Of a stretch of 64,000 bases of DNA, positions 12,649 to 23,450 are shown in pieces. Under the pieces are notes generated by a model that did not search any database, had not been told where the DNA came from, and saw only the letters and a program-made list of their open reading frames with translations. A program made the position numbers and the translations under genes. The stretch's first letter is position 1. Every line of letters starts with the position of its first letter. This DNA is from Orientallactaga sibirica (lineage: Eukaryota; Chordata; Mammalia; Rodentia; Dipodidae): the NCBI GenBank assembly GCA_036365145.1, contig JAEOAD010000024.1, forward strand, positions 17,113,501 through 17,177,500, in the 5' to 3' direction.

Positions 12649-12810
12649 TTTTTTTTTGGGGGGGGGTGGGTTCAGGTAGGGTCTCACTCTAGCTCAGGCT
12701 GACCTGGAATTTGCTATGTAGCCTCAGGGTGGCCTCGAACTCACGGCGATCCTCCTACCTCTGCCTCCTGAGTGCTGGGATTAAAGGAGTGCACCACCAC
12801 GCGTGGTTAA
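12649..12810 (-). mobile_element. B1 SINE, antisense, with target-site duplication
   Basis: Poly-T and 'ggtagggtctcactctag' lead through 'gacctggaatttgctatgta' to 'gtgctgggattaaagg' and 'accaccacgcgtgg'. The flanks 'atagctacatctc' (12636-12648) and 'atagctacatttc' (12811-12823) form a 13-bp target-site duplication with one mismatch. Confidence 0.95.
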
Positions 12811-12823
12811 ATAGCTACATTTC

Positions 12824-13153
12824 TACAGATTTAAAGTTACTTTGTACATATTCAAGGAATAATGTTGTGATACAGATGATGCCCTGAACTAAGTCTCTGA
12901 ACCATTTATTAGCATTTGAAATAATTCATTCATAGAATGTTATTTTGCCAAAAGCTGAAATTTAGTCAAAAAGATCTCAGAATATTTTGGAAATTTTACC
13001 TACAAGAAGTGAATATACGATACACATGGTAAACCTTTACACCCCTCATCCATCACCAGTCATGTTGAAAGGTACAATTCGTGAAGCCATCATATCATGT
13101 CCACTTTGTGGACGGGCTTGTGATCAAACAGACTTGATCTGATGACTACATAA
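12824..13153. other. Unique sequence, nothing recognised
   Basis: No recognisable repeat or gene signal. Confidence 0.45.
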
Positions 13154-13291
13154 TTACCTTTACTCCCAGCACTTGGGAGGCAGAGGTCGGAGGATTGCTG
13201 GGAGCTCATGGCCAGCCTGAGACTACAGAGTGAATTTCAGGTTAGCCCGAGCTAGAAAAAGACTCTACCTTGATCCCCTTTCCCCCCCAAA
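13154..13291 (+). mobile_element. B1 SINE, 5'-truncated
   Basis: 'actcccagcacttgggaggc' through 'cctgagactacagagtgaat' to 'gactctacct' and a C/A-rich tail is B1 in sense, lacking roughly the first 20 bases. Confidence 0.85.
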
Positions 13292-13559
13292 AATTGCCAC
13301 CTCCTATCTGTTGCAAAGAATGGTTAAGAAGCAAAATTGCCAAGCAAGAAACTTGATTTGGGTGGTCTCCCATGCCCTTGGCAACCACCATTTTTCTTTC
13401 TGTCTCTATGACTGAAGCATTTGATGCAAGTGTGATTCATTGATCATTTACATTTCTGATTGGTTCATTGCACAGGGATTCAAGGACCACAATGCCTTAA
13501 GATTCATATAACTATTTAATTTTAATAGAACCAAATAAATCATTATATTTTGGCTTAAA

Positions 13560-14110
13560 CATTATATATTTGGAATTTTTTAAAAAGCTCTTTTTTCTTC
13601 TTTGGTCATAATGAATCTCCTTCATTTTTTTCCTCTGAAACCATAAAAGCCATGACTATTGCACTTTGACAAAATTATGTATTAGTTTTAAGTTTACTTT
13701 GTCAGAAGTCTATGTGGCCATGTGTTGAATGTGGTTTTATGCAGGCATTTAGGTTTTTTTCCTCCAAATGGTGAGCCTATTTTTTAATGCTACCTATTAA
13801 ATCACTCTTTGCTTTAGTCTCATTTTTTGTCTCTCACCCAAATGCATTTTTATCTCTAATTTACATTTTATTCCATTCGTCTCTCCATCTGTTCCTATAC
13901 CAAAACTATATTGTTTACTTTTTAAATGGCTAGTAATACAAATATTGGTTCAAAAATTTATAGTAAGTCTATCAAGTTTCTCCAGTTTTTAATTAGAACT
14001 TTATTTATGGTTATTTGAAATGTATAGCTGAATCCGAGTCATGCTTTTCAAGGCATAGGGTGCCCTTCCATGGATTCAGATGTTTTATGTTTTATATTTC
14101 AACATTATCT
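13560..14110 (-). mobile_element. Ancient L1 ORF2 fragment, antisense, decayed
   Basis: The passage around 'tccattcgtctctccatctg' and 'ttcctataccaaaactatat' matches the complement of a mid-ORF2 segment. It lies to the right of the 11770 fragment, although in one undisturbed antisense L1 it should lie to the left, so the two are separate insertions or a rearranged one. Confidence 0.6.
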
Positions 14111-14118
14111 CCATAGAT

Positions 14119-14456
14119 ATTATCTTAGTTTATTTGGGCTGTTGTAACAAAATTTAATAAACGAGGTGCCATATGAACAATAGATTTTTATTTCTTACAG
14201 TTTTAGGAGCAGGTAAGTTCACGATTAAAGGACTACCAGATCTGATTTATCTTGACAGCTCAAATGGTTCACAGATGGCGTCTTTTCTCTGCAACCTCAC
14301 GTGGTGGGAGAAGCAAAGCATCTTTCTGGATAATCTTCATAAGGACTTCCATTCATTAGGTCTCTGCTCTCCAATGTCCCCATGTCCTAGTACCGACACT
14401 ATTGCACAGAAGGAGGAGGATACATTCAGACCTTTGAAGAAATTTCTTGGGTTTTA
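14119..14456 (-). mobile_element. MLT1-type LTR (MaLR), antisense
   Basis: 'cttagtttatttgggctgtt' then 'gtaacaaaa', 'tttttatttcttacagtttt' and 'cttcataaggactt' follow the complement of an MLT1 LTR. It is an old mammalian-wide element. The 94-codon frame 14173-14457 lies inside it and is not a gene. Confidence 0.75.
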
Positions 14457-14670
14457 AAAAAATTCCAAAATCCACTGTAAATTTTACTTCAATAATGAGC
14501 ATGCAAGTTTAAATTTTATTTTCTATTTGACTATTCCTAAATATTTACAAAATTTAAGTATTTATAAAATTCCTTTTACAAGTTACACTAACTCTTCTCT
14601 ATGACATCCTTGTGGCCATGATTTTGAAGACTTAGTGAGCAATGGACTTAAAAAAAAAGAGATTGAATTA

Positions 14671-14880
14671 GGGCTAGAGGGATGGCTTAGCAGTTAAGGC
14701 ACATGCCTGTAAAGCCTAAGGACCTAGTTCAATTCCCCAGTACTCACATAAGCCAGATGCACATGGTGGCGCATGCATCTGGAGTTTGTTTGCAATGGGT
14801 AGAGGCCCTAGTGCACCTATTCTCTCTCTCTCTTTCTTTCTAAATAAATGAAGAAAATATTGTTTAAAAATTTAAAATGA
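14671..14880 (+). mobile_element. Dip-like SINE (short type) with target-site duplication
   Basis: The head is 'gggctagagggatggcttag' and the tail is A-rich. The flanks 'gagattgaatt' (14659-14669) and 'gagattgagtt' (14881-14891) are an 11-bp target-site duplication with one mismatch. Confidence 0.93.
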
Positions 14881-15149
14881 GAGATTGAGTTGGTCTAATG
14901 GACGCCATACATACCTTGTATGGGCTCCCTCTGTGTACTGCCCATGTGCCTCCTGCCTCACCTCTTATTTCAGCCAATACTAGCTCTGTGTAAGATAGAC
15001 CACTTTCATATTGATAGAATGTCCATTGCTGGATTTTTGTTTCTTGCCCTATGCTATTTCTGACTCATGGAAAGAAATGGAATGGAATGAATATGGGAGT
15101 TCACCAGATACAATGGGCAACTCTGTACTCTTAGAGGACAATATTGAGG

Positions 15150-15520
15150 GGCGTTTGGTGGCTCCCAGTTGATGAGCATCAGTTGTCAGCTGATAACTTT
15201 AACAATTCCAAAGATTTAGCCGAGATCCAGGGAAGCTGGAGAACCAAGAGGACATATGGTGTGTAGTTCCAATCTGAAGGCTGGAGTGCCTGAGATCCAA
15301 GAAGAAATAATGTTTTATTTAGCATACAAAGGCAGGGAAAGCCATTCTTCTCCTTGGAAATCAGTCAGGCAAGAAGGATCTACTCTTACTTGAGGAAGTA
15401 CCAATTAATCTGGTGACGTCTACCAAGCCTAGCAGGACAACCGACTGTATTCAGTCTACCAATTTAAATGTTGACACACTGCAACTGAACATTTTACTCT
15501 CCCACATCCTTCATATCTAG
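15150..15520 (-). mobile_element. MLT2-type LTR (ERVL), antisense, old
   Basis: 'gccgagatccagggaagctg', 'gtgtgtagttccaatctgaa', 'tcagtcaggcaagaagga' and 'cagtctaccaatttaaatg' occur in the order expected of the complement of an MLT2 LTR. No internal region is seen. Confidence 0.65.
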
Positions 15521-16607
15521 TTCTGGGTATCACCCATAAAGTAAGTCACCTACACTCCAGCCCTTTCAAAGGTTCTGGTTTTCAAGTAGGTTTTAAGCTA
15601 AGGCACTCACTCAGAATGAATATACAAAGTAGAGTTTTTGACTATATGAATGGTGATCTTGATGCTTTGAAAGAGACATTTTTGATTGTTGTAATAACTG
15701 AGACATTAAGCAATGATAACATAATCTTGCTTATAAATACAAATTTTCTATGGTTCTTTGAAGATCTTTTAAGATGCCCATTTGAACCTATGGATAGTCT
15801 TTTTAAAATAAAGAAATCCACCTGGGAACATTTCCAGTTTCTTCAATCATTCCTTTGCAAAGCAAAAGACAGCCAAAAAATTGTTGTAATGTAAGAAGAA
15901 GAGAACACATCAAATTCCTTTCTCTAAATTGTCATCCTGAGCTTAGCAAACTATATACTAAGAATAGCTGCTGGTTCTTTATGAGACCTGTCATTACCAT
16001 TAATCCCTTAAACAGTCATTTGCTTTTATTTATTGAATAAAAGAAAACTATTAAAAGCTTTGAATGACTCAACTTGGTTAAAAGATCAGAAAAAAGTAAT
16101 AAGAATCTATTCTTCCTGATTGGCAGTAACTACACACATATATATTTATTTTAGCTTCACATAGACACGCACACACACACTTTTGCTGATTCTCGATATC
16201 TCCATCACATTAAGACTCTCTTCAAAGTGGTGTTTATTATATAATGGAAATACTGGCATAAATGCAGAAGGATTAAATTTGCCCTGGCCTGTACTTGACC
16301 TTCTGAGGGCCTGTTAATTGGAAAGATGTCTAGCTGTTAGTAATGCTGACAGCCGCCCTTTCAGGAGTTGAACACTACAAGATCCAACAAATCACCCACT
16401 CTAGTTAACTTCTGATATTTTCTTTAAATCACATAGCTTTATTGTCTGTTGAAGAAAATCCATGTGCTTGTCTGCATTTTGATCTCTCTGGTCATGCTTA
16501 TAGAATGGTACTTAAAGTGAAAAGAAGGAGGCTGTGCTAGATTAGGCTACGATTTACCTGGAAGATTTCGGAACGTATTCTGAGAAATCCGATGTTTTCT
16601 ATGCCAC
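15521..16607. other. Unique sequence; holds a 92-codon frame of doubtful meaning
   Basis: No repeat recognised apart from a short TA/CA patch near 16136-16180. The frame 15616-15894 is not SINE-derived and has ordinary composition, with acidic and aromatic residues throughout. I see no domain, and no splice or promoter context that would make it a gene. Confidence 0.4.
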
Positions 16608-16947
16608 TGTTGCAGTCAGGTTCGCATTGCTGGCAGAAATCACCTGATCAAGAGCAGCTTGTGGGAAAAAAAGAGGTTTATTTTGGCTTACAGACTCAAG
16701 GGGGAAGCTCCATGATGGCAGGAAAAATAATGGCATGGCAGGAAAAATGATGGCCAACATAAGGTGGACAACAGCAACAGGAGAGTGTGCCAAACACTGC
16801 CAAGGGGAAGCTGGCTATAATACCCATAAGCCTGCCCCCAACAATACACCACCTCTAGGAGGCTTTAGTTTCCAATTGCCATCAGCTGGGGAGACTGGCA
16901 TTCAGAACACTTAAGTTTATGGGGGACACCTGAATCAAACCCCCACA
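16608..16947 (-). mobile_element. MaLR-type solo LTR (MT-like) with perfect 5-bp duplication
   Basis: 340 bp from TG to CA, antisense. It is flanked by 'gccac' on both sides (16603-16607 and 16948-16952), a perfect 5-bp target-site duplication typical of ERVL/MaLR. In LTR sense it begins 'tgtgggggtttgattc' and carries AATAAA before the end. No viral genes. Confidence 0.9.
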
Positions 16948-17212
16948 GCCACTAAGCAAGAGTTATTCAAACATGGTATAGTAAGGGTGCCTCTGAAGCT
17001 CAGCGGAGGGAGAATAACCAATGTCCTGTTCTTTTGCCTTGGCTGCTGTGGTTTGTATTAGATTTTATTTTTTCCTTAATAGAAATTTCTGGAAATAAAA
17101 GCTTTTGGGCTTCTGAAATTTAAATTTGATTTTGATTCAAATGATACTAGATCCAAATCAAGGTCTTCTTGGAGAATAGAAAAATGAATAAATTAGTAAG
17201 ATGGTAAATAAC

Positions 17213-17573
17213 TGTGGTAGTTTGAAGAGGTGGCCCACAATATATTCAGTGTTGTTTGTAGTTTGCATCTGCAGCCACCTACCTGGCCGGAGGCAGTGTC
17301 ACCGGATGGATCTTAAGGTGTGGTGGTGGGTTTGAGATTCCAATTTAAAGATATGCAAATGTGTGCCTAGCTGGAGTTCCTGCAGTGTGCTGCACTGTGT
17401 GTGGCTTTTGACTTTTGGCTTCTCTCTCTCTGTTTGGACCTGTGAAGACAGGCCAGCTTCTTCTGCCATTATGAAACTTCCCCTGGATCTGTAAGCTTCA
17501 ATAAATATATCTTCCTCCATCACTTTGTCTGGTCTGGAAGCTCATCTCAGCAAACCTAAAGCTGTCTACTACA
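17213..17573 (+). mobile_element. MaLR-type solo LTR (type A), sense copy
   Basis: Starts 'tgtggtagtttgaagaggtg' and ends 'aaagctgtctactaca'. AATAAA lies at 17500-17505. It is the sense counterpart of the copies at 6805 and 56160. Flanking 5-mers match only in part. Confidence 0.85.
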
Positions 17574-18349
17574 ACCACAGGAGAGTTATATTGAGAGCCA
17601 ATTTTCTGTCTAATTTAGATTGGATTAAATGTAAAAGCAAACGATGCTGACTCCTATAATACAAACCATTAACCAAAACCTACTGTCTTTTTATTCATTG
17701 CCCATGGTGTGTTATACAGGTGCTAATTGTTCCGAGTCGCCAATAATTTTTTGTGTTTATTATAGGAATGGTTTTTGCAGACGAATGACAGAATGGGCAT
17801 TAGGAAGCACACTGGGTATGGCGGTGAGGTCTGGATTAACTTTTGATCCTGTTGTTTGTCATTGGTGTGACGTGTGCATTCTTTAATTTCTACGAGTTTT
17901 CATTTGCACATCGGTAGAAAGGAGATTAAAGAATAAGCCTCATGGGATCATTGTCACGCTGCTAAGTAGTGGATGTAACAGTTGGCCCTCAGCAGGTGCT
18001 CTCCTCACTTATTAGATACCACTCTTAGATCTCCCACCCGTGTATTGCCAAACCCTCGGCATCCCAGGCAGCCTGCAGAGCCTAATGATACAATGATCAA
18101 CCTATTGCATCTTTGTAGTTTGGCCAACTTCATGAACATTGTAGTCTCCCTAGTCGGGGTCATGTTTCTATTTAGATGGGGGCTACTAAAGACCGTGGGT
18201 GGGCTTCCATCAGCAGCTGGAGTGAACTGAGTTCATGAGCATTATTCTAGCAGGTATAAGATTCTTCAATGGTTGGTTTACCAAAAAGGTCAAACAGAAG
18301 AGTATAACCCAGTGGGAATATGGGTATATTAAAGTTCTCAATAAATATT
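17574..18349. other. Unique sequence, nothing recognised
   Basis: Contains overlapping small frames (17644-17886, 17982-18230) without supporting signals. Confidence 0.45.
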
Positions 18350-18660
18350 TTTTTAATTATTATTTTTTATTGACTTTTAATCTTACATACCAAAAAAAAC
18401 CCCACCTGATATTTCCCTCCCCTCCCCCATTCCACTTTAGAACTCCTGTCTCCATCATATCCCCTCCCTCTCTCCATTAGTCTCTTTCCTAATTTGATGA
18501 CATCATCTTTCTCTTCTATTTTGAGGGTCTTGCAAAGGTATTGCTAGGCACTACAAGATCATGGATATCGAGGCCAATTTCTGTCTGGGCAGTTTCAATA
18601 AATACTTTTAAATGAACTATTTTCATTCTCAGATCCTTAGCATTTTGTCGTGCCATGATC
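18350..18660 (-). mobile_element. L1 3' UTR, antisense
   Basis: 'ttattttttattgactttta' is followed by a C-rich stretch, 'ccatcatatcccctccctct', 'ttagtctctttcctaattt' and 'agatcatggatatcgaggcc'. This is the complement of a rodent L1 3' end. The right border is uncertain. Confidence 0.75.
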
Positions 18661-18786
18661 ACAATACTTAAGTTATAGTAGTTATGTAATAATCCTTTGA
18701 ATAACAATACAGCACATCTATAAGATATGAAAAATTACGGTTTATGATTAAAATGAGACGATCTATTTGCATTTTGACACAATGTT

Positions 18787-18953
18787 CTTTTTAAAAATTT
18801 TTTTTTCTGATTTTTCCAGGCATGGTCTCTCTCTGGCCCTGGCTGACCTGGAATTCACTATGTAGTCTCAGGATGGCCTTGAACCCATGGCAGTCCACTT
18901 ATTTCTGCTTCTTGAGTGCTGGGATTAAAGGCATGCATCACCATGCCTGGCTT
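18787..18953 (-). mobile_element. B1 SINE, antisense, with target-site duplication
   Basis: 'catggtctctctctggccct' to 'gtgctgggattaaaggcatg' and 'accatgcctggctt'. The flanks 'acaatgtt' (18779-18786 and 18954-18961) are identical. Confidence 0.93.
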
Positions 18954-18961
18954 ACAATGTT

Positions 18962-20375
18962 ATTAAATCATTATAATACTTCTTTCCTATCTTCAGTCTG
19001 ATTGTAAATATAAAATATGAATTCAATATCAAGTTAGAATAAATAGAAAATTTCTGTGAGAGAAGTCTGAACAATGTAAAGTTCAGCTAGAGCTGTGTAA
19101 GTACAATAGATAAAAACAAAAAAAGTTGGTAAAATTTTGATACTTTTAACATAATTTTAATGTTCTTTATTAAAATGATTTGCTCAATGGAGAGATGACT
19201 AAGAGCTAAGAATGGAGTTGTGAAATCTTAATGGTATCTCAGATATCGACTATTTTTTCATAATTATTTGGGAACTGTGAAGCAGTTTTGAAATTCCTGG
19301 GGTGCTCACAGTCTTGTTATTTCCTGTTTTTGTGTCAGTGAAAAGGTCTTTGAAATTTTCTACTGTGAGGAAAATTGACCCAATTGCTGTCAATCTTCAG
19401 AATTTTTGCTTCCTCTTTTGAGATACCAACACTCAGGCACATATCACGTTAACAAAAACCCCTCCAAGGTTCTCATTTTGTACATTTTCAGGACTTGCCT
19501 GCTGCACAAACACTGTGGTTTCCTAGGCTGTCTTGATAGGGTGGAATCCAAGTGTCCAGGGTGGGGAAAACGGTGGAAAGTAGTTTGATATTTGAGGACA
19601 CGGTTGCTAGGCAGGCAGGCGCACAGCTACTGCCGTGATTGTCAGTGTAACAATAGAGATGATGTATGGCCTGTGTAATATTCACTGTATCGACATTTGG
19701 ATAAAAGTTCTGAAACTCTTGTAGATTATATCTGTAAGAAAATGTGATATGGCTAACTTCATTTTTCAGGTATCAAATACTCTACTTAATAAATGATCTT
19801 GGTCAAATATAATTTTGCCTCTTTAAACTCTTTTGGCACTTTCCCTCAATCCCTGGAGTCTAAAAGTTGGAGATCATATCAGCCAGATTCCTGGCAAGTG
19901 CAAACTTTGCTCTTTCCAAGCTCAGACAACAATCACCTTACCTAGTAACAAAAATAATTCATCCAAAGGAAGTGAATTAGAAATTATAATATATCTAAGC
20001 TTTAACCTTAACTTTTACATCCCCAACTACCATCTATTTATTCCAATTATGGTTTGCATTTGGACTCTGTTAGTCAGTTCTTCTTTTATAACTTTATGCA
20101 ACCATCCAATTTTATCCTTCAGACTTATAAAGTTATTATTGTTGGTTCTGTTGACTTTTAATTTTTATAAACACTCTAAAACAAGGTATCATGTAAACCA
20201 TAAAGTTATTTATTAATATAGATTGTTTTCTTCACTGTTAATATAGGAAGATATCAGCATGTTTGAGCTCTAGATTTGTCCTTTCTATGAGCTCCCAGTC
20301 TCTCTACTCTTTTCCTCCTTTGTTATTAAAAACAGATGAACATTTAGTCCATTCACTGTTTCTCCATGAGATAAC
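18962..20375. other. Unique sequence; holds the 127-codon frame 19833-20216
   Basis: No repeat recognised. The 127-codon frame has a charged N-terminal half and a Leu/Ile/Phe-rich C-terminal half that only reflects the T-rich DNA. There is no domain, splice site or promoter signal I can defend. Confidence 0.4.
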
Positions 20376-20386
20376 AGATGTCAATT

Positions 20387-20563
20387 AAGGCTGGAGAGAT
20401 AGCTTAATGGTTAAGGCATTAGCCTGCAAAGCCAAAGGATCCTGGTTTGATTCTCCAGGACCCACATAAGCCAGATGCACAAGGGGGCTCATACATCTGG
20501 AGTTTGTTTACAGTGGCTGGAGCCCCTGGTGCACTCACTCTCTCCCTCTCTCTCTCTACCAAA

Positions 20564-20606
<43 letters not shown>

Positions 20607-20638
20607 AATATTATATATATATATATATATATATAAAA
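20387..20638 (+). mobile_element. Dip-like SINE (short type) with expanded tail
   Basis: The flanks 'agatgtcaatt' (20376-20386 and 20639-20649) are a perfect 11-bp target-site duplication. The A-rich tail has grown into (AAAT)n followed by (TA)n. Confidence 0.95.
20561..20634. repeat. (AAAT)n(TA)n compound microsatellite
   Basis: Tail of the SINE at 20387. It is likely polymorphic in length. Confidence 0.95.
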
Positions 20639-20862
20639 AGATGTCAATTCATATTAGTAGAAGTAAAGAAATAATGCATTAGTGAAGTTTAGTTTAATCT
20701 TGGATTTAGTCTTAGACATACTGCTTATTTATGCACATGTCAATACTGTTAGCATAGTGTTGGGTCATTTGCTCCAATTTTCTTTTTTCCTGTTAATTTT
20801 TAAAGAAAGTGTAACCTGAAAGTAAATTAAGAAAAGGCAGATGGGAGTTAAGACATAATTCT

Positions 20863-21018
20863 TACCTGGCGTGGTGCCACACCCCTTCCATCCCAGCACT
20901 TGGGGAGTAGGGGTAGGAGGATCACTGGGAGTTCAAGACCAGCCCCAGACTATACAGTGAATACCAGGCTAGTCTGGGTTTGAGCAAGGCCCTAACTTGT
21001 AAAACCAAAAGAAAAAAA
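20863..21018 (+). mobile_element. B1 SINE, sense
   Basis: 'tacctggcgtggtgccacac', 'tcccagcacttggggagta', 'agactatacagtgaatacca' and an A-rich tail. Confidence 0.88.
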
Positions 21019-21088
21019 TTACTGTAATTTTCAAACAACTTCATTATGTATATATTTTATTATATACTCTAAAAACTATGATAAATAA

Positions 21089-21291
21089 AGCTGGAGATAT
21101 GGCTTAGCAGTTAAGGTGCTTGCCTGCAAAGCCAAAGGACCCAAGTTTGATTCCCCAGGACCCATGTAAGCCAGGTGCACAAGATGGCTCCTGTATCTGG
21201 AGTTCATTTGCAACAGCTAGATGCCCTGGTACACTCATTCTATTTCTCTTTCCCAATCTTACAGAAATAAAAAAATAAAATATTTAAAAAA
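21089..21291 (+). mobile_element. Dip-like SINE (short type)
   Basis: Head 'agctggagatatggcttagc' with the full body and an A-rich tail. Confidence 0.92.
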
Positions 21292-21871
21292 CTCTTACAA
21301 TAGGAAAAAGAATAGAGAGCTACAACTAGAAAGCCAACGAAGCAACTCAACCTCCCCAAATCTCACATTTTAATGGATTCTGGAGAATGTGGTAAGTCAA
21401 GTTTAGAAAGCTGTATTAATAACTTGATTTAAAAATCGAATTGAGAATTATTTCCAGAAGATCAAAGGAAGGAAGAATGTGATCTTGAGAGCAGAACTTC
21501 ATGAAAGAGAGAAGACACTGATTGCTACTGATTGTTATACTTCATAAATGGGAATATTATGCCAATGAATACTAATACTAGCAAAAATTATGTATTGTTT
21601 TATAATTTATCAATTTATTTTCCATATTTTTCATTTATTGATAAGCTACGAGTCCCACAAAAACATGAGCATTAAAGGCGTTGAAAGGAAGCTGGTCAAA
21701 TGCTAAAGATGTTGTTTGTGATAGAGGCCTATGTTCAAGTCATCTTGTGATCTGGAGCATGGGAATTCTGGTTGGCTCCCCGCCCTGCCACCACAAGGGA
21801 ATATGTCAGGAGCAACTAGAAGCTATTTCAAGATAATTAAAAAATATATTTCGGAAGTCTGATTGACTCTT
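21292..21871. other. Unique sequence, nothing recognised
   Basis: No repeat or gene signal seen. Confidence 0.45.
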
Positions 21872-22000
21872 CTTTTTTTTTTTTTTTGAGGCAGAGTCTC
21901 ATTCTAGTCCAGGCTGATCTGGAAGTCATTCTATAAATCAGGCTGGCCTCAGACTCATAGTGATTCTCCTACCTCAGTCTCTTAAGTGCTAGAATTAAAG
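21872..22000 (-). mobile_element. B1 SINE, antisense, 5'-truncated
   Basis: A long T run, 'gaggcagagtctcattctag' and 'taagtgctagaattaaag'. It lacks the last ~25 bases that correspond to the B1 5' end. Confidence 0.88.
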
Positions 22001-22119
22001 TCAGGAGGTTTGAATCTTCATCTTATTTCTAAATGACCAAACCCATTAATTCAAGTATTCACTCCATATCTCATCACCTGTAAAATAAGGAGAATTGGTA
22101 AGAAAAATGGTTCTCAGTG

Positions 22120-22345
22120 GATGTGCCTATGTGGAGGTCAAAGGAATACCACCCACCATTTCTTTGAAACATTGTGTTTCACTGGCTTGAAGCTCACCAA
22201 TTAGATTAGACTGTCTGGCCAGTGAGGCCCAGGGATACTTCTGTCTTGGTTTCCCCAGTGCATTTGCCACTATACTTGGGGATCAAAATCAAATTCTCAT
22301 GATTATGAGGTAAGCATTTTATTGCTTTAGCTATCTCCCCTGGAA
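22120..22345 (-). mobile_element. B4-type SINE (ID/B1 composite), antisense
   Basis: 'tatgtggaggtcaaaggaat', a B1-like middle with 'agactgtctggccagtgag', and an ID-like end 'gcattttattgctttagc'. This order is typical of an antisense B4 element. Confidence 0.65.
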
Positions 22346-22376
22346 TATTTTTAATGTGCTTATTCAAGAAGTGTGT

Positions 22377-22587
22377 GGGAGCTGGAGAGATGGCTTCCCA
22401 GTTAAGGCACTTGCCTGCAAAGCATAAGGACCCATATTCTACTCTCCAGATCCCATGTAAGCCAGATGCACAAAGGTAAGGCAAGGGCAAGGTCGCACAT
22501 GTCCACTAGCTGGCACAAGCATCTGGAGTTCAAGTGCAGTGGCTGAGGTGCTGGCATGCCAATTCTCTCTCTCTCTCTCTCTCTCTC

Positions 22588-22637
<50 letters not shown>

Positions 22638-22652
22638 AAAATAAATAAGTAA
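22377..22652 (+). mobile_element. Dip-like SINE (long type) with microsatellite tail
   Basis: This copy contains the extra segment 'gcaagggcaaggtcgcacat' after 'gccagatgcacaaag' that defines the long subfamily. The flanks (about 22366-22380 and 22653-22666, 'aagaagtgtgt' against 'aagaagtatgt') are an imperfect target-site duplication. The tail is (CT)n(AT)n. Confidence 0.92.
22564..22634. repeat. (CT)n(TA)n compound microsatellite
   Basis: About 13 CT units then about 20 TA units, part of the SINE at 22377. Confidence 0.95.
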
Positions 22653-22773
22653 AAGAAGTATGTATGGAGGGGGTAGGGGTCACTGACTAGCAGTATTAAA
22701 GCTTGAGCAGTGTTCTTGGTATGACCTTTGACATTCTCATACACTGTCAGGAGCTGACATTACTGATTTCTTT

Positions 22774-22957
22774 TTAAAAATATTTATTTATGAGAGAGAG
22801 AGAGAATGGGCACACCAAGGCCTCAAGCCACTGGAAGCGAATTCCAGATGCATGTGCCACCTTGTGCATCTGGCTTAGGTGGGTCCTGGGGAATTGATCC
22901 AAGGTCCTTAGACTTTGCAGGCAAGTGCCTTAACCACTAAGCCATCTGTCCAACCCT
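22774..22957 (-). mobile_element. Dip-like SINE inserted at an L1 3' junction
   Basis: Antisense short-type SINE. 'atttcttt' on its left (22766-22773) recurs just beyond its right end, so it has its own short target-site duplication inside the larger one that flanks the L1 (22758-22773 and 23435-23450). Confidence 0.88.
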
Positions 22958-22974
22958 CTTAAATTTCTTTAATT

Positions 22975-23434
22975 TGAACTTTATTGCATGAACATATTGT
23001 CTAGTGTTCATATTCCGACTGGGTTACACTCTTATGCTCCCTCTCTCCTGCACCCATTCCACTGAGGACCCTCCTCAGTGGGGTTATTGGTGTTCACTGT
23101 TGGGTCTCAAATGTACCCAACAGACTCCTTCCCATTCTGTGGCTCTTACAATCTTTCTGTCCTCTCTTCTGGAAAGTTCCCTGAGTCTTGCTCCTTTTCT
23201 GCTTTGATGAGTTTTGAGTCTCCTCAGTGTATACTTCCGTTTCCCTGGGGAGGTTTCTAAAGTCAGCTGTGAGAACAGGATTCATATTTAATCTGTCACT
23301 TCCTTTGCGGTGTTTCCTGGGCCCTGGCAGGTATGATCGAGATGGATGACTTGTCTCCTACTAGGAGGGAGGCTTAGGGAGTTTTTGTCCTATAGATGGG
23401 TCTTGGGTCTTCCTGGCATTTGCTGTCATCTGTT
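22975..23434 (-). mobile_element. 5'-truncated L1 3' end, antisense, 16-bp duplication
   Basis: 'tggctcttacaatctttct' and 'gttccctgagtc' mark the L1 3' region. The insertion, together with the SINE in its tail, is flanked by 'cattactgatttcttt' at 22758-22773 and 23435-23450, a perfect 16-bp target-site duplication. The frames 23004-23260 lie inside it and are not genes. Confidence 0.82.
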
Positions 23435-23450
23435 CATTACTGATTTCTTT

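Noticed and set aside
14173..14457. 94-codon frame near 14.2 kb
   Set aside because: It is inside the antisense MLT1 LTR.
19833..20216. 127-codon frame with a hydrophobic C-terminal half
   Set aside because: The hydrophobic residues follow from T-rich DNA. There is no convincing signal peptide, domain, splice or promoter context.
22402..22744. Frames rich in Ile-Tyr and Arg-Glu repeats (also 26459 and 28693)
   Set aside because: They are translations of TA, CA and GA microsatellites.
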